Below are positions 8,086-16,896 of a DNA stretch of 64,000 bases, piece after piece. The notes below the pieces were generated by a model, which saw only the letters and a program-made list of their open reading frames with translations, was not told where the DNA came from and did no database searches. Each line of letters starts with the position of its first letter. Position 1 is the first letter of the stretch. Source of the stretch: Enterococcus_C asini_A (GTDB lineage: Bacteria; Bacillota; Bacilli; Lactobacillales; Enterococcaceae); assembly GCF_031928785.1 (NCBI RefSeq), contig NZ_JARQAL010000002.1; one strand, 5' to 3'. Made by a program: the position numbers and the translations under genes.

Positions 8086-9417
8086 TTGACTCAGGAGTAT
8101 TTAAGCGTAACGGCTTTGACTCGCTACTTAAAACGAAAATTTGATGCAGATCCTTATTTGGAACGGGTTTTTTTAACCGGTGAAATTTCCAATTTTCGCC
8201 TGCGGCCCAATCATCAGTATTTTAGTTTAAAAGATGATGGGGCAAAAATTTCCGCAGTAATGTTCAAAAGTGCTTTTAATAAGGTGAAGTTTCGTCCGGA
8301 AGAAGGAATGAAAGTCTTAGTAGTGGGACGGATTTCCCTGTTTGAGTCCAGTGGGAATTATCAAATCTACGTGGAGCAAATGCAGCCAGATGGAGTGGGC
8401 GCTTTTTATCAGGCTTTCGAGCAACTAAAGGAAAAACTGACCAAAGAAGGTCTGTTTTCTGCGCCAAAACAAATTTTGCCACGCTACCCGAAACGTATCG
8501 CCGTAATCACCAGTCCCAGCGGTGCGGTAATTCGGGACATTATCACTACCACTAGAAGGCGCTATCCCATTGCCCAGTTGGTCTTGTTTCCAACAGTAGT
8601 TCAAGGGGATAAGGCTGCAGATGATTTGGTAAAAAATATCCAACGAGTAGAAGAACTTGGCAATTTTGATACGATGATTATCGGTCGAGGCGGAGGTTCC
8701 ATTGAAGATCTCTGGCCTTTTAATGAAGAACGGGTGGCTCGGGCGATTTTTAATGCCAAAACTCCAGTAATTTCTTCTGTAGGTCATGAGACGGATACGA
8801 CCATTGCTGATTTAGTGGCAGATGTGAGAGCCGCTACTCCTACCGCAGCTGCAGAATTAGCAGTGCCGGTTTTAACAGAGGAACTTTTGCGAATTAAACA
8901 ATTGGAGGCCCGCTTGCAACAAGCTTTTGTCTTGCAACTTCAAAGAAAAAACGAGCGTTACCAACGGGCAATTGCTTCCTATGTCTTTAAAGATCCCGGT
9001 CGTTTATATGAAGCCCAGTCTTTGAAATTGGATCAGCTCACCCAGCGGATGCTTCAAGGCGTACAACAAAGGCTTCATGAGGAAGAGCGCAGCTATCAAA
9101 AATTAGCTAGTCGCTTTGTGCAAGCTAGCCCGTTAAATCAAGTGCGGGAAGCCAAACAAACGACTACCTATTTAACCAAACAACTAAACCAACAAATCCA
9201 ATATGTAGTAGAAAATAAGAAACAGACTTTTGCCAATACGGTGCAGTCCTTAGATTTATTGAGCCCTTTAAAAATCATGGGCCGCGGCTATACCTATCTA
9301 ACAAAGGATCAGCAAGTGGTAAAAAGTCCGGAGCAACTGGTTTTGGGCGATCAAGTGGCGATTCATTTTGCCAAAGGACAAGTTACTGCCGAAATTATTG
9401 AAACACCAGAAGATTAA
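8086..9417 (+). CDS. xseA: Exodeoxyribonuclease VII large subunit
   Basis: Catalytic subunit of exonuclease VII, which degrades single-stranded DNA in repair. It has an N-terminal OB domain (FLTGEISNFRLRPNHQYFSLKD), a catalytic domain with ITSPSGAVIRDI, IIGRGGGSIEDLWPFN and SSVGHETD, and a long coiled-coil C-terminal region. I place the start at TTG 8086, because AGGTGA at 8075-8080 gives about 8-base spacing and the product begins like orthologues (MTQEYLSVTALTRYL). A GTG at 8077 is inside that ribosome site. xseB follows 15 bases later. Confidence 0.93.
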   Translation: MTQEYLSVTALTRYLKRKFDADPYLERVFLTGEISNFRLRPNHQYFSLKDDGAKISAVMFKSAFNKVKFRPEEGMKVLVVGRISLFESSGNYQIYVEQMQPDGVGAFYQAFEQLKEKLTKEGLFSAPKQILPRYPKRIAVITSPSGAVIRDIITTTRRRYPIAQLVLFPTVVQGDKAADDLVKNIQRVEELGNFDTMIIGRGGGSIEDLWPFNEERVARAIFNAKTPVISSVGHETDTTIADLVADVRAATPTAAAELAVPVLTEELLRIKQLEARLQQAFVLQLQRKNERYQRAIASYVFKDPGRLYEAQSLKLDQLTQRMLQGVQQRLHEEERSYQKLASRFVQASPLNQVREAKQTTTYLTKQLNQQIQYVVENKKQTFANTVQSLDLLSPLKIMGRGYTYLTKDQQVVKSPEQLVLGDQVAIHFAKGQVTAEIIETPED

Positions 9418-9432
9418 AAGAGGAGTGAAAAC

Positions 9433-9654
9433 ATGACAGAAGCAACCTTTGAAGAATCATTGCAAGAATTAGAACAAATCGTTAATCGCTTGGAAAAAGG
9501 AGACGTGCCATTAGAAGATGCCTTAGAAGCTTTCCAAAAAGGCATGGTTTTAAGCAAACAATGCCAAGATACCCTGACAAAAGCAGAACAAACTTTAACC
9601 AAAATGATGGATGAAAACAATCAGGAAGTTCCCTTTGAAGAGGAAGAAGCATGA
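9433..9654 (+). CDS. xseB: Exodeoxyribonuclease VII small subunit
   Basis: A 73-residue helical protein that binds XseA to form exonuclease VII. It has the family core FEESLQELEQIVNRLEKGDVPLEDALEAFQKG and ends in an acidic tail. AAGAGGAG lies before the ATG. Its stop overlaps the start of ispA as ATGA, which indicates translational coupling. Confidence 0.95.
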   Translation: MTEATFEESLQELEQIVNRLEKGDVPLEDALEAFQKGMVLSKQCQDTLTKAEQTLTKMMDENNQEVPFEEEEA

Positions 9655-10535
9655 TGGCTTTAGCTGATTTTCAAGAAAAACACCTACCAGTAGTGGAAAA
9701 AGAATTGTTGAATTTTCTGCAAGAGCAAACGAGTGAACCCATTTTACTAGAAGCCATGAATTATTCGGTGAAAGCTGGTGGCAAGCGCCTGCGTCCCTTG
9801 TTACTTTTAGCAGTGGTGGCGGGTTTTCAAAAAGAAATTACCACAGGGGCTTATCAAACGGCAGCAGCGTTAGAAATGATTCATACTTATTCTTTAATTC
9901 ACGATGATTTGCCGGCAATGGACGACGATACGTTACGTCGTGGGCAAGCGACCAACCATGTAGTTTATGGGGAAGCTTTGGCAATTTTAGCTGGTGATGG
10001 TTTGTTAACGGAAGCTTTTCATCTATTGAGCCGGGCTCAAGTGCCGGCCTCAGAAAAATTGTTGTTGTTACAACTACTCGCTGAAAAAGCCGGGGCAAAA
10101 GGTATGGTAGCAGGTCAAGTGGCAGATATTCAAGGTGAAGGCCAGCAGTTGGATTTAGCAGGGCTAGCAGCCATTCATCGCCGAAAAACAGGAGACTTAT
10201 TGACTTTTTCTTTACTGGCTGGAGGAATTTTGGCTCAGCAAGATCCGGCAGTCTTAACCGTGCTCGAACAATTGGCCCAACATGTGGGATTGGCTTTTCA
10301 AATTCGCGATGATTTGCTAGATGTTGTGGCAACCCCAGAAGAAGTGGGCAAGACAACAGGGCACGATGCTGTGGCAGGAAAGAATACGTATCCTGGACTA
10401 CTAGGCCTAGAAGGGGCTAAAAAAGCCTTAGCTACTGAATTAGCACAAGCTTCAGGAAAATTAACGACTATGAGTCAGGAATATGCTTTTGATACGAGCT
10501 TGCTTCAGGAGCTTTTGGCAAAGTTTGAAATGTGA
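9651..10535 (+). CDS. ispA: Polyprenyl (geranyl/farnesyl) diphosphate synthase
   Basis: Head-to-tail prenyl transferase that makes farnesyl diphosphate from IPP and DMAPP for undecaprenyl and quinone synthesis. The first aspartate-rich motif is HDDLPAMDDDTLRRG and the second is QIRDDLLD. KAGGKRLRP binds IPP. Its 294 residues are normal. It overlaps xseB by four bases. In Bacillus dxs follows; here tlyA follows directly, which agrees with precursor supply by the mevalonate route. Confidence 0.94.
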   Translation: MMALADFQEKHLPVVEKELLNFLQEQTSEPILLEAMNYSVKAGGKRLRPLLLLAVVAGFQKEITTGAYQTAAALEMIHTYSLIHDDLPAMDDDTLRRGQATNHVVYGEALAILAGDGLLTEAFHLLSRAQVPASEKLLLLQLLAEKAGAKGMVAGQVADIQGEGQQLDLAGLAAIHRRKTGDLLTFSLLAGGILAQQDPAVLTVLEQLAQHVGLAFQIRDDLLDVVATPEEVGKTTGHDAVAGKNTYPGLLGLEGAKKALATELAQASGKLTTMSQEYAFDTSLLQELLAKFEM

Positions 10536-10543
10536 GGAAAACC

Positions 10544-11359
10544 ATGAAAAAAGAACGTGTAGATGTCTTAGCGGTACAACAAGGGCTGTTTGAGACGAGA
10601 GAAAAAGCTAAGCGCGGCGTAATGGCGGGTTTAGTCGTAATGGAAAAAAATAATTTACGCTTGGATAAGCCGGGAGAAAAGATTCCTGCTGATAGTCTGC
10701 TGCGGGTAAAAGGGGAAGTCATGCCCTATGTTTCCCGTGGTGGGTTGAAGCTTGCTAAAGCGTTAAAGGAATTTGACTTTAGTGTCCGTGATAAAATCTT
10801 GTTGGACATCGGTGCTTCTACGGGAGGTTTTACCGATGTGGCATTACAAAATGGCGCGAAGTTAAGTTACGCGCTAGATGTGGGCTATAATCAATTGGCT
10901 TGGAAATTACGACAAGATCCTCGAGTGATCGTCATGGAGCGACAAAATTTCCGCTACAGTAAACCCAGTGATTTTACAGAAGGCTTACCAGAAGTAGCCA
11001 CTATGGATGTCTCTTTTATCTCGTTGAAATTGATTTTGCCCCCACTACATGAAATTTTAGTTCCCGGTGGTTTTGCCATGGCTTTAGTGAAGCCCCAGTT
11101 TGAAGCTGGTAAAGAACTAGTGGGCAAACATGGCATTGTGCGAGAAGCGGCTACCCATGAAAAAGTACTCACCGAAATTATTGATTTCACTCTTGCCACA
11201 GGCTTTGATGTAGTAGACTTAAGTTTCTCTCCGATTACAGGAGGAGAAGGCAATATCGAGTTTTTATTGTTAATGCAAAAAGTCCAGGGCTCAGGACAAG
11301 TGGCAAAAAAAATCGACATTCAAAAAACAGTCAAAATAGCCCACGAAAGCTTGACATAA
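10544..11359 (+). CDS. tlyA: TlyA family rRNA 2'-O-methyltransferase (YqxC-like)
   Basis: A predicted S-adenosylmethionine-dependent RNA methyltransferase. An N-terminal S4 RNA-binding domain (about 4-65) precedes a Rossmann FtsJ-type domain with LLDIGASTGGFTDVAL (SAM loop), MDVSFISLKLILP and VKPQFEAG. The family includes hemolysin-like TlyA, which methylates 16S/23S rRNA in mycobacteria; the target in Firmicutes is less certain. The ATG at 10544 follows GAGG and starts MKKERVDVLAV; an in-frame GTG at 10532 is also possible but overlaps ispA. Confidence 0.9.
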   Translation: MKKERVDVLAVQQGLFETREKAKRGVMAGLVVMEKNNLRLDKPGEKIPADSLLRVKGEVMPYVSRGGLKLAKALKEFDFSVRDKILLDIGASTGGFTDVALQNGAKLSYALDVGYNQLAWKLRQDPRVIVMERQNFRYSKPSDFTEGLPEVATMDVSFISLKLILPPLHEILVPGGFAMALVKPQFEAGKELVGKHGIVREAATHEKVLTEIIDFTLATGFDVVDLSFSPITGGEGNIEFLLLMQKVQGSGQVAKKIDIQKTVKIAHESLT

Positions 11360-11375
11360 TCCGTTATATTTTCAT

Positions 11376-11413
11376 AAAGCTGCCAGTTTTTTACTGGGAG
11401 CTTTCTTTCTTTG
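11376..11413 (+). terminator. Terminator after tlyA
   Basis: AAAGCTGCCAGT (11376-11387) pairs with ACTGGGAGCTTT (11393-11404) with one mismatch, followed by a CTTTCTTTC tail. Confidence 0.8.
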
Positions 11414-11473
11414 TGAATAAAAATAAGGTATGATAAGGTAGTTCGTGAATAGTTATGAATAGGAGCAGATTAG

Positions 11474-11920
11474 ATGAGAAAAAAAGAGCGTCATCGCTTG
11501 ATTACCCGTTTGCTAAATGAAAAGAACATCCAAAAACAAGAAGATTTTGTGGGGTTGTTGAAGGAACGGGGCATCATGGTGACTCAAGCCACCATTTCTC
11601 GCGATATCAAAGAATTAAAACTAGTGAAAGTACCCTTTGATGGCGGGTATCGTTACAGCTTGCCGGCGGAAACTGTTGAGGATATTGGTGCCAAACTAAC
11701 CAAATTATTAAAGGATGCCTTTGTGTCGGTTGATGTGATGGATAAGTTTGTCATTTTAAAGACGTTACCAGGAAATGCTGCGGCAATCGGCAATCTTTTG
11801 GATCGCCGCTATAAACAACAATTATTTGCAATTTTAAATGATGATGACTCCATCTTGATGATTGCCAAAACAGAAGCTGCGGCCCAAGAACTCCTGGCTG
11901 AATTTCAGCATTATTTGTAG
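11474..11920 (+). CDS. argR: Arginine repressor ArgR/AhrC
   Basis: Hexameric arginine-responsive regulator. The N-terminal winged helix (about 1-70) contains TQATISRDIKELKLVKV, and the C-terminal oligomerisation and arginine-binding domain contains LPGNAAAIGNLLD and LNDDDSILMI. The 148-residue length is normal. It lies between tlyA and recN as in Bacillus. A -10 like TATGAT (11429-11434) precedes it. The nearby TGAATAGTTATGAATA (11446-11461) loosely resembles an ARG half-site pair, so autoregulation is possible. Confidence 0.93.
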   Translation: MRKKERHRLITRLLNEKNIQKQEDFVGLLKERGIMVTQATISRDIKELKLVKVPFDGGYRYSLPAETVEDIGAKLTKLLKDAFVSVDVMDKFVILKTLPGNAAAIGNLLDRRYKQQLFAILNDDDSILMIAKTEAAAQELLAEFQHYL

Positions 11921-11937
11921 GTTTAGGAGGGAGAAAC

Positions 11938-13626
11938 ATGCTACTGGAATTAACCATTGAAAACTTTGCGATAATTGAAAAACTGCATCTGCATTTTCAT
12001 AAAGGTATGACTGCTTTAACTGGGGAAACCGGGGCGGGAAAATCGATTATTATTGATGCCATGGGACTTTTAGCGGGCTCTAGAGGCTCAGTTGATTATA
12101 TTCGCCAAGGAGCAGAGCGCTGTCGCTTAGAAGGTCTCTTTGACTTGCCAGAGCAGCCGGCTTTATTGGCGTTATTAGAAGAACTAGGTGTGGAAAGTGA
12201 AACAGGGGACCCGCTAATCTTACAACGGGATATTTTACTCAGTGGTAAAAATATTTGTCGGGTCAATGGACGTAGTATGAATCTGGCCAACTTGCGGCGG
12301 ATTGGTAATTTTTTAGTGGACATTCAAGGCCAAAATGAACACCAAGAACTTTTACAAGAAGAGCAACATCTGGCTTTAATTGATGCCTTTGGGGATGCCA
12401 GCTTTCAAAAATTACGTCAAACTTATGAAAAAGACTACCAAGTATTTCGCCAGTTGGAAAAGCGAGTGCACAAAATTCAGACCAATGAGCAATCCTTTGT
12501 TCAACGTTTGGACATGTTGCGTTTTCAACAAGAAGAAATTGCCCAAGCTCAACTTTTGCCTGATGAAGCAACCTCTTTAGAAGAAGAGCGTTCCAAATTA
12601 GCGAATTACCAAAAAATCGTGGACACACTGGCTCAAAGCCATCAACTATTAGCAGAGTCTACCACAAGTCCTGTGGATCAACTGGCTAGTGTTATTGCTT
12701 CGCTACAAGAAGTAGCAGACTTAGATGATGCTTATGCAAGTATTTTGGAAAATTTGCAAAGTGCCTATTACTTACTGCAAGACGCCACGGGAGAGGTCTC
12801 CCGGCAGTTGGACTTTTTGGAATTAGATGAAGAGCGCCTAGAGACTGTTACCCAGCGCTTGGAACTCATTCGTCAGTTAGAGCGTAAATACGGTGATTCC
12901 ATTCCTAAAGTGTTGGCTTACTATGAAAAAATTTCCCAAGAACTAGCTAACTACAGTGATTCTGATAGTCAGTTAGAACAATTACAGGCAGAATTAAAAA
13001 AACAAGAACAAAGTTTAACCACGACTGCCAAAGAATTACACAATCGTCGGAAAAAAATTGCCCATAGTTTGGAGCAAATCATCTTAAAAGAGTTAAAAGA
13101 ACTTTATATGGCCAATACTCAATTTGCCGTGGAGTTTACGAAAACCCCTAGCTTAACGGAAAACGGCTTTGATCAAGTGGCCTTTTATCTTTCGGCAAAT
13201 CCAGGGGAACCGCTACGTCCTTTAGTAAAAGTCGCTTCTGGTGGAGAATTGTCTCGGATTTTATTAGCGTTAAAAACCACTTTCTCCCAAAATCAAGGCA
13301 TCACTAGTATTATCTTTGATGAAGTGGATACTGGAGTCAGCGGACGGGTAGCCCAAGCCATTGCGGAAAAAATTGCCAAAATTGCTCACGGGTCCCAAGT
13401 TTTATGTATTACCCATTTGCCTCAAGTAGCGGCGGTGGCCAATTATCAATATGAAATTGAAAAAGCTGTCACTAAAGGCCGTACGCAAACCAAAGTGAAG
13501 CAGTTAAGCGCTGAAGAACGAGTGCAAGAAATTGCACGAATGTTAGCTGGAGCGGAAGTGACCAGTTTGACTATTGAACATGCCCGAGAATTATTGAGTA
13601 TGGCAGGGCATTTAGCAAAGGAATGA
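11938..13626 (+). CDS. recN: DNA repair protein RecN
   Basis: SMC-like ATPase that acts early at DNA double-strand breaks. The N-terminal half has the Walker A GETGAGKS (about 28-36). A long coiled-coil middle follows, then the C-terminal half with SGGELSRILLALK (signature) and IIFDEVDTGVSG (Walker B). The 562-residue length is normal. TAGGAGGG precedes the ATG, 17 bases after argR. The position after argR is conserved in Firmicutes. Confidence 0.96.
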   Translation: MLLELTIENFAIIEKLHLHFHKGMTALTGETGAGKSIIIDAMGLLAGSRGSVDYIRQGAERCRLEGLFDLPEQPALLALLEELGVESETGDPLILQRDILLSGKNICRVNGRSMNLANLRRIGNFLVDIQGQNEHQELLQEEQHLALIDAFGDASFQKLRQTYEKDYQVFRQLEKRVHKIQTNEQSFVQRLDMLRFQQEEIAQAQLLPDEATSLEEERSKLANYQKIVDTLAQSHQLLAESTTSPVDQLASVIASLQEVADLDDAYASILENLQSAYYLLQDATGEVSRQLDFLELDEERLETVTQRLELIRQLERKYGDSIPKVLAYYEKISQELANYSDSDSQLEQLQAELKKQEQSLTTTAKELHNRRKKIAHSLEQIILKELKELYMANTQFAVEFTKTPSLTENGFDQVAFYLSANPGEPLRPLVKVASGGELSRILLALKTTFSQNQGITSIIFDEVDTGVSGRVAQAIAEKIAKIAHGSQVLCITHLPQVAAVANYQYEIEKAVTKGRTQTKVKQLSAEERVQEIARMLAGAEVTSLTIEHARELLSMAGHLAKE

Positions 13627-13642
13627 AATAAATCCTAACTAG

Positions 13643-13688
13643 ATAACGAGAATCCGCTTATGTGATACAAAGCGAATTCTCGTTATTT
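13643..13688. terminator. Bidirectional hairpin between recN and the DUF3137 gene
   Basis: A 17-bp inverted repeat with one mismatch (13643-13659 with 13670-13686) separates convergent genes. The T runs on either side are short, so efficiency is uncertain. Confidence 0.65.
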
Positions 13689-13701
13689 GATTTGTCTTTG
13701 C

Positions 13702-14814
13702 CTAGTTAAAAGTTTTGACTAATAACTTTATCACAGCCTGTAAGCGATCCACATACTGTGACATTGCCGCTTTCTCTTTTTCGATATTTTTAAAATCTTT
13801 GACCGATAATGAATCCTTATCATTTAAATTCACTTGTAGCTGATTGTCCAAAAAAGCCAAATTTAGAGGATGGTCAACTTTTTTATCGATAATTAGTAGT
13901 GTTCGTTGGACTTCTGGTGTTAGAAAATTCTGAGCTGCTTCAGGATTTTTACAGGTTACAATAAAAACGTTGTTAAATGCTTCGTTTTCTAGTGTCACCG
14001 CATCATCTGCAAAGTATTTTCTTTGCTTGCGTTTTGAATAGCTATTTCGATATATGATTTGCAAAGGTGCTGCTGGCATTTCTTGGAGAGGTAGTAGCAG
14101 AAAACCTCCATTGAATATTTCCTCGTAGCTTTCTTCAGGCGAGTTGTTATCATCATAACGGACTTTACGCTTGCAAAGACTTACGTGACCATATTGAAAA
14201 CTTCGATTCTCATACTCTCCTTGGATAAGATTTTTTCCAGAATAAAGGCTGAAAGTTGGTAAAATAGGACTGTTCGTAATGATAGACTCATCAATTTTTT
14301 CTTCGGAATCAAAGGTGACGTTTGTAAAACGTTTTTTCAATAAAGGCAAAAGTATTTTTTCACCGTAGTCTGCATCAGCATTTTGTTTTCGATCAGCTAA
14401 GAATGAAAGTTCATAAACCGCAATCCCAATAATTATTACAAAGATATAGGCGAAAAAAGCAATTTGATTAATTGGTTTTGGTAAAGTAGTCTGCGCAATA
14501 AGACCAGCCAATAGCGAGAGTGGGATTAGTCCGAAACGCCATTTTTTTATTTTGGCAAGTAGTGCGTATTTTTGTTTTACAGAATCCACATCTGCTGATT
14601 GTAACGCCATGTTTTTCAAATTGTGATCTAAATTTTTGATAAGTAAAATAATAAAAAGCGGCAAGGTGAGAACGAAAAATTGCAGGCCTCTAAAGAAGCC
14701 AAAAAACATAGTAACCAAGAAAATCAAGATAACATAACTAACTCGAACAATGCGCCATATTTTTTCCCAAGTGTCTATTTCTGAAAAATCGAAATAACTT
14801 CTTACCCGTTCCAT
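13702..14814 (-). CDS. DUF3137 domain membrane protein
   Basis: A 370-residue protein of unknown function. The N-terminal third holds about four hydrophobic segments in two pairs (about 25-65 and 95-140). The rest is a soluble domain. The segment around LYSGKNLIQGEYENRSFQYGHV and the LLPLQ, VTLENEAFNNVF and LTPEVQRTLL motifs match my recollection of the DUF3137 family. The ATG follows AAGAGGGAG on the minus strand. It converges with recN and is the last gene of the minus-strand block. Confidence 0.7.
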   Translation of the reverse strand: MERVRSYFDFSEIDTWEKIWRIVRVSYVILIFLVTMFFGFFRGLQFFVLTLPLFIILLIKNLDHNLKNMALQSADVDSVKQKYALLAKIKKWRFGLIPLSLLAGLIAQTTLPKPINQIAFFAYIFVIIIGIAVYELSFLADRKQNADADYGEKILLPLLKKRFTNVTFDSEEKIDESIITNSPILPTFSLYSGKNLIQGEYENRSFQYGHVSLCKRKVRYDDNNSPEESYEEIFNGGFLLLPLQEMPAAPLQIIYRNSYSKRKQRKYFADDAVTLENEAFNNVFIVTCKNPEAAQNFLTPEVQRTLLIIDKKVDHPLNLAFLDNQLQVNLNDKDSLSVKDFKNIEKEKAAMSQYVDRLQAVIKLLVKTFN

Positions 14815-14930
14815 GAAACTCCCTCTTTTCTTGTTTTAATATTATGTTAATCAAATTATAGCATTTTTTAATTTTAAGTGACATTGATAACTCTAAAAAG
14901 CAAGGAGCAGGAGATTTCAAAAAATAAAAC

Positions 14931-14973
14931 AAAAAAAGTTCGAAAGCCAAGGGGAGACTTTCGAACTTTTTTT
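14931..14973. terminator. Bidirectional terminator downstream of the 37-residue ORF
   Basis: AAAAAAAGTTCGAAAG (14931-14946) pairs with CTTTCGAACTTTTTTT (14958-14973). T runs occur on both strands. It separates the small ORF from the DUF3137 gene. Confidence 0.85.
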
Positions 14974-15030
14974 AGACTATGTTTGGCTTCACGAGTTTGT
15001 TCCGCCTTTTTTTGGTTAATTATCGGTTGA

Positions 15031-15144
15031 TTACAAGATGCTTACTAATGCAGTTAGGACTACGCCGCCAATAGTTAATAAAAGCATCGTCCAAATGAAG
15101 ACTTTGGTGATTTTAGAAAAAGTGCTGGTCTTTTTTTCATTCAT
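15031..15144 (-). CDS. 37-residue single-span membrane peptide (DUF4044-like)
   Basis: A short ORF starting MNEKKTSTFSKITK, followed by one hydrophobic helix (VFIWTMLLLTIGGVVLTALV) and ending SIL. This matches the general pattern of the tiny DUF4044 proteins of lactobacilli and enterococci, though I recall that family only roughly. An in-frame ATG at 15156 would add four residues (MESE), but AAAGGA abuts it; the ATG at 15144 is better spaced. It lies between the corA gene and a strong terminator, in the neighbourhood of mraZ. The function is unknown. Confidence 0.65.
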   Translation of the reverse strand: MNEKKTSTFSKITKVFIWTMLLLTIGGVVLTALVSIL

Positions 15145-15226
15145 TTCGCTTTCCATCCTTTGTCTGTGATTGCAAGTAACAGTGTACCCGCATTCATAAA
15201 TTACTGCAAGGGTTGCTAGTCAAAAT

Positions 15227-16183
15227 TCACAAAAGATTCTTCTTTCTTAAATAATGAATCACCGCTACACAAAGGACGATGGTCCCCAAAGTAATTAGAA
15301 GAAATGCTATATCCAGACTGGCAAAAGGAAGTTTGACGTTCATACCGAAAAGACCGCCGATAATCGTTGGGATCGTTAAAACAATAGTCAATGAAGTTAA
15401 AATCTTCATAATATTGTTCAAGTTATTAGAAACGATAGCCGAAAACATCTCTGTCATTTGACTAACCAATTTTAAATAAATTCGAGAAGTGGTCATGGAC
15501 TGTCTTGTTTCTACCAAAATATCGTGGAGATGATTGCGAAAACTATGGCGATCATCTAAGCTATCTGCGGTGAAAAGCTTTTTTAATACTTCATAATTGG
15601 CACTGGTGGACTCTTGAAAAAAGACCAAGCTTTTTTGGATATCCATCACTTGATAGAGACTTTCATTTTCTGTAGCTACTCTGATTTTAGCTTCTAGTTG
15701 ATTGACTTGTTGGTTGATTTCTTCCAGATGGCGATTGTAGCTAAATGTCAGTTCCCACAAAAGACTTAGAAAAATATTGACTTTCGGTGTCAGATCGTTT
15801 TCTTTGACTGGGTTGTTAAAAAGTTTATCGAAAAAAGGTGGCTTGTGGTTTGAAACAGTAATTAATTTCCGATCTGGTAAGAGGATTAATGACAAAGGAT
15901 ACGTATTGTATTGTAAATAACCACTGGCACTAGTGGTAACAAAGGGAAATTCCAAGACAAAGAGCAGTGGCCGTTTATGGTCGGGTTTAGGGTCACCTTC
16001 CAAGCGAGCGGTTTCCACATCATCTAGTACGGCAGTTAAGTAATCTTTAGGGAGCTGATAGTGCTTGGAAACCATGGTTATCTCTGCTGAAGTCGGCTTT
16101 GCCAGATGAATCCAAGACACATCCTCACCGTCTTTATTCGCTTTTCGTAAACATTCACCATCCAAGGCGTAGTAATCAATCAT
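15227..16183 (-). CDS. corA: CorA family divalent cation transporter
   Basis: A 318-residue CorA-type channel, expected to take up Mg2+ (or Co2+/Ni2+) as a pentamer. A long cytoplasmic N-terminal domain (about 1-255) is followed by two C-terminal transmembrane helices, with the signature GMN in IGGLFGMNVKLPF between them. The C-terminal KKNLL basic end is typical. The ATG follows AAAGGAG on the minus strand. The upstream leader has a small hairpin (AAGAGT/ACTCTT, about 16226-16246), but no Mg2+ riboswitch is recognisable. Confidence 0.9.
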   Translation of the reverse strand: MIDYYALDGECLRKANKDGEDVSWIHLAKPTSAEITMVSKHYQLPKDYLTAVLDDVETARLEGDPKPDHKRPLLFVLEFPFVTTSASGYLQYNTYPLSLILLPDRKLITVSNHKPPFFDKLFNNPVKENDLTPKVNIFLSLLWELTFSYNRHLEEINQQVNQLEAKIRVATENESLYQVMDIQKSLVFFQESTSANYEVLKKLFTADSLDDRHSFRNHLHDILVETRQSMTTSRIYLKLVSQMTEMFSAIVSNNLNNIMKILTSLTIVLTIPTIIGGLFGMNVKLPFASLDIAFLLITLGTIVLCVAVIHYLRKKNLL

Positions 16184-16362
16184 AACGATTCTCCTTTATC
16201 TTCATAAGAAATGTGTAAGAGTCCTTAAAAAACTCTTTATATCAGCGTTGTAACGGTATAAACTTTTAAAAGAACTGAAACATCAGTGTAATGATAATAC
16301 AGTATAGTAAATTTAGTTTGAAAAGGATGAAAGCCATTTTCATCTTTAGAAAGGATTCCACC

Positions 16363-16731
16363 ATGACAACTTTTTCACCTATTATGATTCTTTGGTATGT
16401 TTTTCCTGTTATTGTACTTTTTGCTTCGGTATTTTTAGTGTCAGCCTTTTCTTTGAATAAAAAATACCAGATTAAAGGGCCGGATGTGGCGATACCTTTC
16501 TTGTGGTTTGGCATGCACCAACTGTCTCAAAATGCCTTTTCACTGTCTATTTTACCTTATTTAGCCATTTCCATCTTGCTTTTAGGTATCCTTTTAGTGG
16601 TTTTTCAAGCCTATTATTATGGTGAAATCACCTATAAGCGTTTCTTTAAGATGTTTTGGCGCTTAACTTTCTTGTTTAGTATGCTGACGTATGGCTTGTT
16701 AATTGTGATGGATATTGTACTTTATTTATAA
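16363..16731 (+). CDS. DUF3397 membrane protein
   Basis: A 122-residue protein with about four hydrophobic helices and a FGMHQLSQNAFS turn. It matches the DUF3397 family, which in Lactobacillales is characteristically encoded just upstream of mraZ, as here. The ATG at 16363 follows AAAGGATT. Its function is unknown; conservation of position suggests a link to cell envelope or division. Confidence 0.75.
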   Translation: MTTFSPIMILWYVFPVIVLFASVFLVSAFSLNKKYQIKGPDVAIPFLWFGMHQLSQNAFSLSILPYLAISILLLGILLVVFQAYYYGEITYKRFFKMFWRLTFLFSMLTYGLLIVMDIVLYL

Positions 16732-16813
16732 AAAAATGCGCTTTTTTAATCAGTTAAAAGCTTAATATGACACCTGTTTCCTAAATGGTTAAAAAAAGTC
16801 AAACAAGTTCCCT

Positions 16814-16866
16814 TTGTCATTTATAGAAAAAGTGGTAGAAAGTGGGGGATTGTGGTAGACTGTGTA
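16814..16866 (+). promoter_or_regulatory. mraZ promoter with MraZ-box repeats
   Basis: A -35 TTGTCA (16814-16819), a 16-base spacer and an extended -10 TGG-TAGAAA (16833-16841) are followed by GTGG repeats at exact 10-base intervals: 16832, 16842, 16852, with GTGT at 16862. MraZ of other bacteria binds G-rich direct repeats of 10-base period before its own gene. Autorepression of the dcw cluster is inferred. Confidence 0.7.
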
Positions 16867-16896
16867 TATCTGGTGGAGACAGGAGGTTATTTGGCG

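Noticed and set aside
8425..8787. 120-codon minus-strand ORF inside xseA
   Set aside because: It is antisense to a well-conserved catalytic region and has no ribosome site.
9838..10356. 172-codon minus-strand ORF inside ispA
   Set aside because: It mirrors the ispA reading frame, where the DDxxD motifs are intact; no family resemblance or ribosome site.
16184..16262. Magnesium riboswitch in the corA leader
   Set aside because: The leader is too short, and only a 6-bp hairpin without the M-box core was seen.
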